Assembly (NCBI GenBank): GCA_021442155.1
Contig: CM038218.1
Location: 56,891,277-56,955,276, forward strand
Length of the DNA: 64,000 nucleotides
Source of the DNA: Cymbidium sinense
Lineage: Eukaryota > Streptophyta > Magnoliopsida > Asparagales > Orchidaceae
Reading direction: 5' to 3'
Below the pieces are notes generated by a model that saw only the letters and a program-made list of their open reading frames with translations, made no database searches and had not been told where the DNA came from. This document shows positions 11,166 to 23,137 of this stretch, piece by piece. Positions within the stretch are counted from its first letter, which is position 1. The number at the start of each line of letters is the position of its first letter. The position numbers were made by a program, and so were the translations under genes.

Positions 11166-11880
11166 AAATCCTTCCCTAACTGGACCACTAACTACCTACA
11201 CCCTGGGCCCTAAACTACACTCCCTAGGCCCTGGGCCCTAAACCCTGGGCCCTGGGCCCCTGGGCCCTCCACTCTGAAACTCCCTGGCCCTCACTGATGA
11301 CCTGGGCCAAATGCCTTACTGAGTCCTGATGACGCTGGGCCCTGGGCCTAAACTCTGACCTGGGCCCTGGGCCTAAATCTAATGGGTAATAAAGATAAAC
11401 CTAGCCCTAAGCATCCTAAACTCTAAAGCCCCAGGCTGACCTGGGCCACTAAAAGGCCCTTAAAGTCATGGGCTCAGATCTGACCTGAGTGCTGGGCCCT
11501 GGGCCCTGACTACTGACCTGGGCCACCTACCCCACCAGGCCCTGGGACAGACTGGGTTAAGGCCCTAGGCTGACTTAAATCTGGGCTCTGGGCCCTGGGC
11601 TGCTTAAACATCCTGGGCCCAAACTGGGCCTGGGCCCTGGACCTGGGCCCTGGGCACCCCACTCTAGGCTAAAACTAGGCTCTGACCTGGGCTATGACCT
11701 AGGCCACTGACCCTGACCTAAAAAAACCCTGACCTAGCCATCTCCCTGGGCCCTAGGCCAAATAACCTAGGCCTGGGCCACTGAGCCACTGAGCCCTAAA
11801 CTAAGGCCAAATCTCTGGACCATGGGCTCACTGGGCTCTAATCATGACCAACCCTACCCAAATACACTGACCTGGCTAAA
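11166..11880 (+). repeat. CCCTGGG GC-rich heptad block 2
   Basis: The clearest place to see CCCTAAA turning into CCCTGGG in heptad register: at 11200-11275 CCCTGGG, CCCTAAA and CCCTAGG units alternate. Rich in self-complementary GGGCCC. Confidence 0.85.
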
Positions 11881-12244
11881 CTTAAAAGATAAATAAATGA
11901 CCTACCTAAGAAAATAAAATAAAACCAAAAAAAAAAATATAAATAAAATAAAGAAAATAAAAAAAAGCTAAAAATAAAAATAAAATAAAACTAATAAAAT
12001 AAAATAAAATAAACTATAAAATAATAAAAAAACACGAAATAAAAACTTAAACTTAAAAAACAAACCTAAACTGAAAAACAAGTAATGCCTAAACCCTAAA
12101 CTAAAAAAAGCTCTAAACTTAACATAAAAATAAAATAAACAAAATAAAATAAAGCTAAACCTAAACTAAAATAAATAAAATCTAAACTAACACTTAAAAT
12201 TTACTAAACTCTAAAACCTAATAAACCTAAACTTGAACCCTAAG
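11881..12244 (+). repeat. A-rich array upstream of copy D
   Basis: AATAAA/CCTAAA words; the last ~135 bp are nearly identical to the array before copy B. Confidence 0.75.
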
Positions 12245-12673
12245 AATGGGTAGAACCTTGAGGGCAAGAATATCACCATCAACTAGGATCAGTCTAGATT
12301 TGGCGATGGAGGCGAAGGCGGAGGCAACAGTTATCGCAATGGTGGTAGGGGATCTAGAGGTGCTCATGGATATGGAGGTGGTGGTAAGAGTAGTGGCGGT
12401 TATGGAGGTAGGAGGGGCGGAGGATTTCTAGAGGCCGGGGAGTTCTGATGGGAACTGGAGAAGCTGAGGAATGATCAATCCGATCTGCTGCTTATGGAAC
12501 TGTGTCTTTATAATAGAGATGATTTTACTTATCTAGGGTTTTTTATTTGCTCTATGGGTGCTCATTTTTTATCTATATCATCGCTTGTAGCATAGAAAAC
12601 TTGGGGTGATACTTTGGTTGATGAAATCAACATGAAGTAATGTTGAATCTGAATTTGTTCTCTATTAAAAAAA
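12245..12673 (+). pseudogene. GR-RBP 3' gene fragment, copy D
   Basis: Sister of copy B. It keeps the early part better (GGAGGCGAAGGCGGAGGC at about 12308-12325) but lacks roughly 75 bp of the glycine-rich tail, joining GGAGGGGCGGA directly to TTTCTAGAGGCC near 12425. Stop region and 3'UTR are as in B; A-tract at about 12665-12673. Confidence 0.88.
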
Positions 12674-13896
12674 GAAAACCTTAAACAAAAAACCCTAAAC
12701 CTACTAGTTTACTTAATTTTTTTCTTAAAAAAAAAACCTAAAGCTTATATCGTAAACCCTAAACCCAAAACCAAAATACACCCTAAACCTTAATCCCTAA
12801 ACCATTAAACTAATTACTAAAACCCACCCTAAAAACTAAAACATACCTAAAACCCACCACCTAAAAAGGCTAAACCCAAACTCTAAACTAAACCCTACTC
12901 CACCTCCCTAAACCTAAACCTCCACTATAACTAAACCCTATTATACCATAAACCTAACCACAAACCTAAACCCTGGGCCCTCCGCTAAAAAATCCTAAAC
13001 TAATGATAAATAATAAATAAATAAACATAAATCAACATAAAGATATAAATGAAACATAAACTAACATGCACCTACTTAAATAATATATAAAATCAAAACT
13101 AAATAAAATAATAAAATAAATAAAAACCTAAATAAAATAAATAAAATAAAAATAAAAATAATAAACCTAAAATAAAATAAAATAAAATCTAAACCTAAAA
13201 AAAATACCTAAATTAAAAATAAATAAAAAATAACCTAAACTAAACTAAAAAAAAAATAACCTAAAATAAAATAAAACCTTAAACTAATAATACTAAAATA
13301 AATAAAAAAAAACCTAAAATAAACTACCTAAACTAAACCTAAACCTAAACTAAAAAATAAATAAACTAAAAATAAATACCTAAACTAAAATAACTTAAAA
13401 TAAACTAAAAAACCTAAAAAAAAAAATAAAATAAAATTTAAACATAAACTAAAATAAAATAAAACCTAAACATAAAATAAAATAAAATAAAACTAAACTA
13501 AAATTAAAATAAACCTAAACCTAAACCTAAGATAAACTAAAATAAATAAACCAACAAAATAAAATAAAAATAAACCTAAATAAAAATAAAGATGAAATAA
13601 ACTAAAATAAATGAAGATATATATAAACTAAATAAACCTAAACCTATGGGTTTACTTAGTTTTTTTAAAAAAAAACCTAAACTCTAAACCCTAAACCTAA
13701 ACCATCCAAAACCCAAACCCCAAAACCCTGGCTTAAATCCTAAACCACAAACCTAAAGCCTAAACCAATCTTAACCCACCTAAATCCTAAACCTTAAACC
13801 TAAACCCTAACCCCTCTAAACCATAAATCCCAAATCATAAACTAAACTAAGTAACTAAAAAAACTCTAAACCTAATTAACCTAAATGTAAACCATA
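12674..13896 (+). repeat. Spacer D-E: heptads, A-rich array, heptads
   Basis: Boundary motif CCTACTAGTTTACTTAATTT at about 12699-12718 inside heptads to about 12985; A-rich array about 12986-13640; second motif (CCTATGGGTTTACTTAGTTT) at about 13643-13662; heptads to copy E. Confidence 0.75.
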
Positions 13897-14355
13897 AGGA
13901 TGGGCAGAACCTTGATAGGAAAATCACCATTAACCACATTTAGTCTAGATCTGGCGGTGGAGGTGAGGGCAGAGGCGGCGTTATCATAGTGGTGGTGGGG
14001 GATCTAGAGGTGCTGGTGGATATGGTGGTGGTGGGAGCAGTGGTGATTATGGAGGCCAGAGGAGCGATGGAGGTTACAGCTGTGGTGGTGGTGGAGGAGA
14101 GATCAGAGATATGTGGTGATCTACTACTCGAGAGGCGAGGTCATTGATGAGACTAGATAAATTGTAAATCGATCATTGCTTATGGAACTATGTCTTTATA
14201 GTAGAGATAGTTCTACTTATCTAGGTATTTTATTTGCTATATGTGTGCTCTTTTTTGGTCTATGTCTTGTATCTTAGAAAACTTACGGTGCTACTGGGTT
14301 GATGGAATCAAAAAGAAGAAATGTTGAAACTGAATTTGTTCTTTGTTTAAAAAAA
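13897..14355 (+). pseudogene. GR-RBP 3' gene fragment, copy E
   Basis: Sister of copy C, better preserved: GGGCAGAACCTTGATAGGAA start, glycine-rich words GGAGGTTACAGCTGTGGTGG at about 14070, 3'UTR from about 14170, A-tract at about 14348-14355. The stop region is rearranged as in C (TTGATGAGACTAGATAAATT). Confidence 0.87.
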
Positions 14356-15851
14356 TAAACCACCTAAAAACCTTAAACTAAAACCCTAAACCTAAGACAA
14401 ACCAAAACTCAAACCCTAAACCAAACACTAAACACTAAACCCTAAACCCACAAAAAACCTAAACCCTAAACCCTAATCCTAAACCATAAACCTAACTAGC
14501 TAAAACCTGCTCTAAACCCTGACCCTGGACCTCTACCTGTAACACCTACTAAACCCTAAATTCTAAACCTTAACCCTCCACTCCACCCTCCATCTCCCTG
14601 GGCCCTAAACCCTAAACCTATCCTAGGCCAACCCTAAACTGGGCCCTAAACCCAAACCCAAACTAAAGGCCTGAGCCCTGGGCCAACCCTACCTAGCACT
14701 AAGCAAACCACTGGGCCCTGGGCCCTGGGCTCTGGCTAGACCCAAAAACTACCTAATACAAAACTAAAATAATAAAATAAACACATAAACTTAAATAAAA
14801 ATATTTTAAAATATAAAAATAAAAACCTAAACTAAAAACTAAGTGAAAACTTAAAAATAAAATAAAATAAAATTTAAAAATAAACAAAAAATAAATAAAA
14901 AAACCTAAAGTAAAGTAAAAATAAAATAAACCTAAGAATAAAAAACCTTAGTAAAATAAAAACTAAATGTGAAATAAAAATAAAATAAACATAAAATAAA
15001 ATAAAATAAAAACTAAATAAAAACCTAATCTTAAAAATTACCTAAAAATAAAACCTAAAAGTGAATAAAAAATAAAACCTATACCCTAAACTAAAAAAAA
15101 ACTAAACCTAAAATAAAAATAAAATAAATAAACTAAAATAAACTTAAACTTAAACTAAAATAAATAAAAATAAAATAAATAAAACATAAACCTAAACCTA
15201 AAATAAACTAAACCTGAGCCTAAAATAAACTAAACCTAAACCAACACCTAAAAGATAAAAATAAACTAAAAATAAATAAACCTAAACTTAAAATAAAACC
15301 TAAAATAAACCTAAAATAAAAATATAAAACCTAAACCTAAAAAGATAAAACCTAAACTTAAACCTAAAAATAAAATAAAACCTAAACCAAAAATAAAATA
15401 AAATAAAATTCATAAAAAGTAAACCTAAACTAAAATAAATTAATAAAAAACCTAAATAAAATAAATAAACCTAAAATAAATAAACTAAAAGAAAATAAAA
15501 GTAAACCTAAATAAAATAAAATAAAATAAACTCAAATAAATAAAATAAACTAAATCAACTAAATAAACTAAACCTACTTTTTGCTTAAAAAAACTAAACC
15601 CTTTCTAAACCTAAACTCTAAACCCTAAACTATAAAGCCCTAAACACTAAACCCTAAAACCCTAATCCCTAAACCTTAAACCCTAAGTCCTAAACCCTAA
15701 ACCTATAATCCTAAACCCTAAAACCCTAAACCCTAAACCTAACATTAACCCACCCTAACTCTAAACTCTACCACAACCACAACCCAAACCTAAACCCTAA
15801 ACCAACCCTAAACTCTAAACTCTAAACTCACATTAAATCCTAAGCCTTAAA
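14356..15851 (+). repeat. Spacer E-F: heptads, short CCCTGGG block, A-rich array, heptads
   Basis: CCCTAAA heptads to about 14590; mixed CCCTAAA/CCCTGGG about 14591-14745; A-rich array about 14746-15570; degraded boundary motif (CCTACTTTTTGCTTAAAAAA) at about 15574-15593; heptads to copy F. Confidence 0.75.
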
Positions 15852-16335
15852 AATGGGCATGAACCTTGACGGTAGAAACATCACCATCAATAGGCTGTCT
15901 AGATCACGGTGGTGGAGGTGAGAAGGAGGTGCGATTATCACAGTGGTGGTGGGGGATATGGAGGTGCTGGTGGACTTGGAGGTGGTGGTCGGAGCAGTGG
16001 TGGTTATGGAGGTAAGAAGAACGATGGAGGTTATAGTTGTGTTGGTGGCGGAGGGAGAGATGAGGTATATGATTGAAGATCTCGCTATTCGAGAGGCGGG
16101 GGTGGTTCTGATGGGAACTAAAAAAATTGAAGAATAGTTGATCCGATCTGTTGCTTATGGAAATGTGTCTTTATGGTAAAGATGGTTCTACTTATTTAGA
16201 GTTTTTTATTTGCTCTATGGCTACTCTTTTTTGATCTATGTCATCGCTTGTGTCTTAGAAAACTTGGGGTGCTACTTGGTTGATGAAATTAAAAAGAAGA
16301 AATGTTGAATCTAAATTTGTTCTCTATTAAAAAAA
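15852..16335 (+). pseudogene. GR-RBP 3' gene fragment, copy F
   Basis: Same fragment. Glycine-rich words run from about 15910 to 16110; the GR-RBP stop region reads GGGAACTAAAAAAATTGAAG. 3'UTR about 16140-16327, A-tract at 16328-16335. Frameshifted. A 64-codon frame at 15943-16137 is the +1 shadow of the glycine repeats, not a gene. Confidence 0.88.
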
Positions 16336-16650
16336 CATTAAACCCTAAACTAAATCTTAAACCATAAACCTAAAACTAAAACCCCAAACCCCCCTAAACC
16401 CTAAAGTCCCAAACCATAAACACTAAACCATAAACCCTAAACCCCAAAACCCAAAACCCTAAAACCAAAACTAAAACCTAAACCCTTTAATCCCTAAACC
16501 TTAAAACCATAAACCCCCACCTACCTCACCCCCAAATCCCAAACCCTGACATTAAACCCTAAACCATCACTAACCTACACTAAACCCTAAATCTAACCCA
16601 ACCCTAAACTAATCCTAAACCCAAACCCTAAACTCTAAACCTTAAACTTT
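16336..16650 (+). repeat. CCCTAAA heptads after copy F
   Basis: Degenerate heptads ending at about 16650, where the array is interrupted by ~12 kb of other DNA. Confidence 0.8.
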
Positions 16651-18240
16651 GAATAAAGATGTCATTAGGAGTAGATCTAAAGAATGACCTAATCCTAACA
16701 TAGAACATTTCTTCAAGAGACTTTCCCTTGACTATTAGAGATTTGAATTCCCTAAACCCTAACCCTATCTCATATTATAATACCATATATTATAGTATAA
16801 TCTAGCATCGTATATTTGATCATGTAGTGATGTGTTTTTTTGAAAAAAATGTTTTGAAATGTTTTAGTTTATATGGTATTGTGTATAGTCTATTTTAATA
16901 TAAATCATAAAAGGATTGATTTAATAAATCAGATGATGAAATTTGTTAAATTTGAAATGGGAATTAGGTTGTAGTACCAAAGGTGTTCTACGCCACTTGT
17001 AGTCTAAAAAGCAAGATTTTATATTCTAAATAAATACTATATGTTGTAGCATAGTATAACATCATATATCATAATATACTGTTCTTAACATTTTAAATTC
17101 TTTTAGTATTATACAATCATGCAGTTGAGCCTACAGTAGCATTATTTATAAAAATGTTGATTTAGACTTTAAAATGGTTGAATTTGGCCAAATTCATAAT
17201 TGGTAGAGCATGGCATCATAATATATTATTTCGATTTAAAATATGTAAGTGATACGACTAAAATATATAGTTTTTTATTATTTGGACTAATTTTATGATG
17301 TTTTATCTTAAGAAATCCCTTGTGATTTGATATGCAATATAATATAATATAATGTAATATGTTATAGTGTATTATGACATAGGATGCCATAACATAGTGT
17401 AGCATCATGCATTATAGCATACTACTGTGTATTACTACTTATTGTTTAGCATATTTTAGTTTGTTATAGTATGATGTAGTAGAGTTTGTACTGGTATAAT
17501 TCATAAAAATATTGATTTATGGGCTGAGATGATGGGACTTGGCCAAATTTAAGGCAAGTTTAGGGAACAACATTAGGGGTGTGCTATGGTGTGTCATTTA
17601 ATCAAAAGAATGGAATTTTGTATCCAAAATAAATTTTCATTTTTCAACCATATTTTATAAATTATGTGCTTAAAGTGATTCATTTTAAGGTGTAATGTAA
17701 GATAATATATTATATGAAAGCATATTAAAATATAATGTACATAACTATATAACCTCACATATATATGAATGTGGTGGTGTGTTATTAAAAATTATTGTAC
17801 ATTTTAGTATGTTTTACATTTGTTATAATAAGTTGGGTCAAAACTCACAAAAATTTTAAATTGAAAGTTGAGGTGGAAGAATTTGCCCAAATTCATGGCA
17901 CTCGTCAAGAAGCATCACCAAAATTATGCTATTTTGTACCATTTCTAATAGAAAAATTACAATTTTACATCCAAAATGAACATTATTCATATTTTGAGAA
18001 AATTTTGTTATTTGTTCCTTTTAAGTGATTCTAATGAGGTGAAATGTTAGAAAATATATTATATTATAGCAAATTATAATATAACATCATATATTATAAT
18101 GTAATATAATGTGTTAACTCATATTATAATATGTTTAACATGATATTGTATAGTTAGTTTGAGCTTGCACCATCATAAATAATTAAATGTTGATTAGAAT
18201 GTTAAGATGATGTAATTTGAACAAATACATTATTAAGCTT
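16651..18240 (+). repeat. Degenerate ~330-bp AT-rich tandem repeat
   Basis: Not heptad satellite. A module with TTGATTTA...GATGATG...ATTTGGCCAAATT recurs near 16913, 17156, 17507, 17840 and 18190. A second anchor, TTTTGTATCCAAAATAAA-like, recurs near 17012, 17618 and 17957, followed by stretches of ATATTATAGTATAACATCAT. Spacing is about 240-355 bp. It looks like old satellite or the tandem part of a retroelement. No reading frame of note. Confidence 0.6.
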
Positions 18241-20650
18241 TTTGTTGAAGTATTAAAGGTATGTATAAGAGAAAATATAAAATTTGATGAGAATTCCATG
18301 TCAAGGACATGGAGGAGATCCATTAGGGGATCACACATACATTGGACATGAGATGTGAGGGGTCAATGTCGAGGTCATAGAAGAAGAAAATTTGCTAGGG
18401 ATAAGGTTTGAATTTGATTTGACAATATGATTTGTGGAAGGAAAATATACTAGGGATAAGAATCTATAATCCACCAGGGATTAAGATCGAATTGACTTTA
18501 ATTTGTATAGTCTTAATTGATAGGGAGGCATATCTGCTAGAGATATGGGCTCGAGTCTGCTGGGGATCGGGTATATGAACCTTCCACTAGGGAAGCAGGT
18601 TCAGGCTATCCCCTAGGATTGGGATTTGAGTTTGATTTCATCAATTTGTTTAGGGATGTATCCTCTTGGAATAAGTGTTTGGTTAGATTTCTTTAATTTA
18701 GACTCTACTAGGGGAGTTGGTTTAATTTGGCTCCACTGGAGTGGTTGGTTTTGAATTTGATTTGTTTGCTTGACTTGTTTACATATGATTTGGGGCTCTA
18801 GTGGGGAGAAGGCTGTGATTTAGCTCCACTGGGGAAAATCAGATTGTGTTTTATTTAATCTGAGTTAATGTATGGACCTTGTCGGTGTGCGATGAACCCA
18901 CTGAGAAGGGGTATCTCAGCTTAGACCTAACTCAGGTTTACAAATCCAATGATATAGTCTACCAATTATGGGGTAGAGCTAGCCAACCTATGGGGTTGCC
19001 ATTCGATGTGCAATGTCTATGTTAGGAAGAGGCATATCATACTTATATCTTCCAAAGCAAGGAACAATCACTATAGTGACCTGTTGGATGCAGAACAAAT
19101 CCGACTGGGGAGACTCTTGAGTGAATGTCAATGGGGACTTCTGTCAACTCAAAAGTAGTCAAAATTAATTTTATCTTCAATTCATTTGATTTGATATGGT
19201 TTGTTTGGTTTAGTTTGATTTCAAATTAATGGAATATCCACTAGGGATGTGAGCTTGGTCAAATTTAATAGATTTAATTTATGGACTATTTAGTGTGTGA
19301 TGGACCCACTAAGAAGGGCTATATTAAACTTCTCCTATCTCATATTTACAAATCTGAAGGGATAGTCTACTTGCCATGGGGTAGAGCTAGCCAACCAAAG
19401 GGGTTGGCTTTTGGTGTGCAATGGCTATGCTAGGAAGAAGGCATAGCATATTTACATCTTCTAAATCAGGGAAAAACCACTAGGGTGACTTGTTGGTAGC
19501 ACAACAAATCAAACCTCACTTAGGGATGACTACTGAGTGAATGTTGTTGGGGACTTATGTCAACTTAAGGTAGTCAGATGATTCCTATAGGGAGTTTTGC
19601 TAACACTACCCTAAAGATATGATGTCTGCTTAGGAAAAGGTACCGCTAAGGGCATCTTCCTAAATCCACAACTGAATATATATTTTATTTATATCTTTGC
19701 GTGGGCCCTGTTAGTGTGTGAGGGACCATATTCAGAAAGGGCTATGCCGACTTGACCTATCTCAAATTTATTGGACCAAGGGAGAATCTACACATCCACA
19801 GGATGAATTCTCTAACCACATGGGTGGTGATTAGGAAAGCATCGATAGTAACTTGGGTAGTGTCTAAATGGGATTGCAAAGGATGTGATCCAAATATAGT
19901 GCCCAAAGGGGAGGTGTTGCTAGGGACGTTATCCTGAGCCCTGAAAAAGAAAGCTTATAGGTGTAAGATGGCCAACTCAAGGAGAAGATGTAGCATACTT
20001 ACATCTACCATGAGTGGTGTATCCTAAGGTGTGAGAACCAACCAACCTAAAGTGTATCCATCAGTATAGTGAGAACCAACCAACTTAAGTTGCCCGTCAG
20101 TGTGCAATGATCAATCTAAAAAGAAAGTGTGTAGGCTTATAACTTTCCAAGTAGAACTGATCATCGGGATAGTCTATCATCGGTGGGATAGATGATATCT
20201 AACCTAAAGTGACTACTAAGCAAGGAGCCCTGAAGAAGGACTAAATGCAAACTTGAAGTAGTTAGGAAGGAAGGAGCCACTAGGGGACCTATCCCAATCC
20301 TCAAATATACTCTACCAAATCAGAGCATGAAGGCTAATCAAAGAAGAAAGTGTAGCAGACTCACATCCTCTTTAATGAAGCCAACATGAGGTAGCTTATC
20401 GGCCATGTAGTACGGCCTACTAAACTAAGAAGGCACTTATCGGTGTGTAATGAATAAGTAAGAAAGGAAAGTGTAGCAGACTTACATCCTCCAAAGCAAG
20501 AGGACCATTGGGGTGACACACTAGTAGGGTAGCTAGTCAGCCAGACCTAGAGCAGCTTCTGAGTGAGTGTCACTGGGGGCATTATCTTAACTTAAAGTAG
20601 CCTAAGATAAAAGATATGTGTTTAATTTATATGTTTGTATGTAGTTTGTG
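18241..20650 (-). repeat. Non-coding flank of the gypsy element with ~400-bp subrepeats
   Basis: Lies downstream of the integrase of the Tat-lineage element (which reads on the - strand), where such elements often carry long non-coding DNA. About 18300-18850 is rich in CTAGGGAT and CCACTAGGG words. A ~400-bp unit then repeats from about 18862, 19265 and 19700, sharing GTGTGCGATG.ACCCACT, GGGGTAGAGCTAGCCAACC and GAGTGAATGT..ATGGGGACTT. Partial copies continue at about 20300-20600. LTR borders could not be fixed. Confidence 0.55.
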
Positions 20651-21725
20651 TTTGTGTTGTGTCAATGAAGGTTAGAATGCTGCTTGAGTTCCGTACACCT
20701 ACCCTAAACACATCGTGATAGATTCACAAATAAGAATACTTTCAAAATGGAAGAGATTGAATTCAAAATGGAACTTTCATTGATGATAATTGTTTTCAAA
20801 CATGATTTATTATATTTCTTTAAGTAGAGCCCGTTGATTGGAAGCATTGGGTGCTCTACCTTATGATTAATAAGTTGATAAGATCCTCTTTAGTAAGCCT
20901 TCTCTATGATAAAGGGCCTTCCCAAGTGGGTCCAAACTTGCCTCCCATCTTACAATGGGCAACAATCGATCTCCTCAGATCTAAAATAAGCTCTCTTACT
21001 TGAAAACCTCTAGGATGGACCAACTTATTATGATCTTGAATCATTTTATCTTTTTACAACTCGAGGATTTGGCATGCCCGCAGGCGTCTCTCCTCCAAAC
21101 CTTCAAGCTCTTCTAATTGCAACTTTGCATTCTACTCTATTGTGATCTTGCTACCCACAACAATCCTTAGTGATGGGAGTTGGACTTCTAATGGTAGAAT
21201 AGCTTCAGACCCATACACTAAGGAGAAAAGAGTATATTGAGTTGTATTTTCATATGTGGTTCAGTAGGCCCATAAGGCTTCAACTAACTACTCATACCAC
21301 TGTAAACTTATTGTTATTGTGTCTCTTGTATTTAAATGCATTTTTTGAAGGGTTCTACTAAGCATTTACCCTCGAGTAGTTGATGGTTAAATATCTCCAA
21401 TCTATTCTATGTCTCTAAGAAAAGTTGATCTCAGTGCTCTTGAATGCGGTACCATTATCAGAGATATAATTTATCGAGGCACTCAAAACCTATACACGAT
21501 CTGGTTCTTAAAAAATTAGAGCACATGCTGAGTTGTGACCTCTCTAAGCAAAATCTCCTTCGCCCATTTGGAAAATTAGTTAGTAGCAGCTAAGATGAAC
21601 TGATGGCCCTTGGAAGAAAGAGGATCAATAGGACCCACTATGTCGGTATCCCAACACTTGAATGGCCATGAGGCCATTGTAGGATGTAGAATGTTGGGTG
21701 GTTAGTGTAGGACCACATCATGTAT

Positions 21726-22100
21726 TTAACATTGGTGGCATCGACTAGCTGTATCCATGGATTGATAATTAGCCTCAGTATAGATTAGATGACAGTTGAG
21801 GTAGTAGAGTGCATTTTCCTTCTCTTCGTCATTGGCTTGGGCCAACAAATCACCAAGGTAGTCTTCTAATGTATTAGTGTAAAGTATGAGTAGCTTGCAG
21901 AGATAGGGCTTCATCATCAGGTAATGCTTGATATCTTCGAAGGAATGCTCATACTTGTCTTCCCACTTGAACTTGGTGTCTTTTTTGACAAGTGTTGAGA
22001 ATAGATGACATCTTCTTGATAAGTTGGATATAAAGCATCTTAGATATGCCAACCACCCTTCGAATGATCTAAGTTGAGTTAAACTTTTAGGGGGTGGCAT
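21726..22100 (-). pseudogene. Gypsy RT thumb joined to integrase zinc finger (internal deletion)
   Basis: 124 open codons. They start with the RT connection (PPKSLTQLRSFEGWLAYLR), pass LLAQANDEEKENALYYL and reach TEANYQSMDTA, the first part of RNase H. The next residues are CHQC of the integrase HHCC finger. The rest of RNase H and the second, archaeal-type RNase H seen in copy 2 (50141-50505) are missing. Confidence 0.8.
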
Positions 22101-22717
22101 TTTTAATATCGCCTTAAGCTTCTCTAGATCAATTTAGATTCCCTGGTGTTAGACAACAAACCCAATGAATTTTGCTATATCTACTCCAAATGCATACATC
22201 AGGGGGTTCATTTTGAGGTTAAATTATCTTAAATGTTTGAAAACTACTCTCAAGTCAAAGAGATGGTCTTCCGTTTCTCTACTTTTGAGCACAAAATCAT
22301 CGACATAGCACTCGACTTAATGATGAATGACTTCATTGAAGATTTGATTCAGCCCGGTATGTAGGCATTTTAAGGCTAAAAGCCATGACCTTATAGTAAT
22401 AGATTACGGTGAGGTTCTAAAGTAGTGTTTCTTTCATCTTTAATGGGCCATCTTTATTTGGTTATATCCAAATGAGCCATCCATGAAAAAGAATAATGCA
22501 TGAGATGAGGCAATGTCCACCATCAACTTCAGGATTCATAGTGGAAATTCATCTTTTCAACATGCATTATTTAAATCCCTAAAATCAACACATATGTGAA
22601 TTTGCCCATTTTTTTCTTAATTGACGATGCTGGCTAACCAAGTAGGATATTTTTCTTCTCGAATGAAGCCAGCATCGATTAATTTCTTGACTAAATAAAT
22701 GACCTGTTGTTCTATAT

Positions 22718-23137
22718 CTAATTGCATGTGTCTAGAGCTTGCTTGATAGGGTTAGCAGTAGGCTCTATTGTTAGTTTATGGACTACTACGTCAAGAACCA
22801 ATCCAGGCATCTCTTCATAACTCCATGCAAAGTAGCCCTTAAACTCAATCAATAGCCTAACTAAGTCATTGGTTTCAATTTCATTCAATAAAGAACCGAT
22901 GTATGTCGGGCGTGGATCTTCTTCAGTTCCTAAATTGATTTCCTTGAGCTCGTCGATGGTTGACTTGATCTCTTCTTTCAACTCTGGCAGTTCATCTTTG
23001 ACTTTAAAATCATTTGGATCATCTAAAGTTTCTAAGAACAGCTCCTCATATGAGTTATTATGATTTAAAAAGAACCTATTAGATTCCAAATGATTGGTAA
23101 TGATTAAGCAGTAATAGTCATCATCGACTGGACCCAC
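22718..23137 (-). pseudogene. Gypsy pol segment before the RT core
   Basis: Longest open stretch of copy 1 (139 codons). It covers the acidic linker and the start of the RT region: LGTEEDPRPTYIGSLL, then FAWSYEEMPGL, then HKLTIEPTANPIKQA. The last word leads into the RT fingers in another frame (LIDAGFIREEKYPTWLAS at about 22625-22690), so a frameshift lies near 22720. Confidence 0.8.

Larger units (their letters stand above)
11166..14590 (+). repeat. Higher-order repeat copy 2 (~3.4 kb)
   Basis: Second tandem copy of the 7721-11165 block, close to it in length (~3425 against ~3445 bp). The offsets of paired gene fragments agree: B to D 3379 bp, C to E 3315 bp. A-rich arrays also pair: 8730-8865 with 12110-12244, and GATGAAATAAACTAAAATAA near 10280 with the same word near 13610. 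Confidence 0.75.

Noticed and set aside
17226..18028. Short frames at 17226-17408 and 17795-18028
   Set aside because: They lie in the AT-rich tandem repeat and are not conserved between its units.
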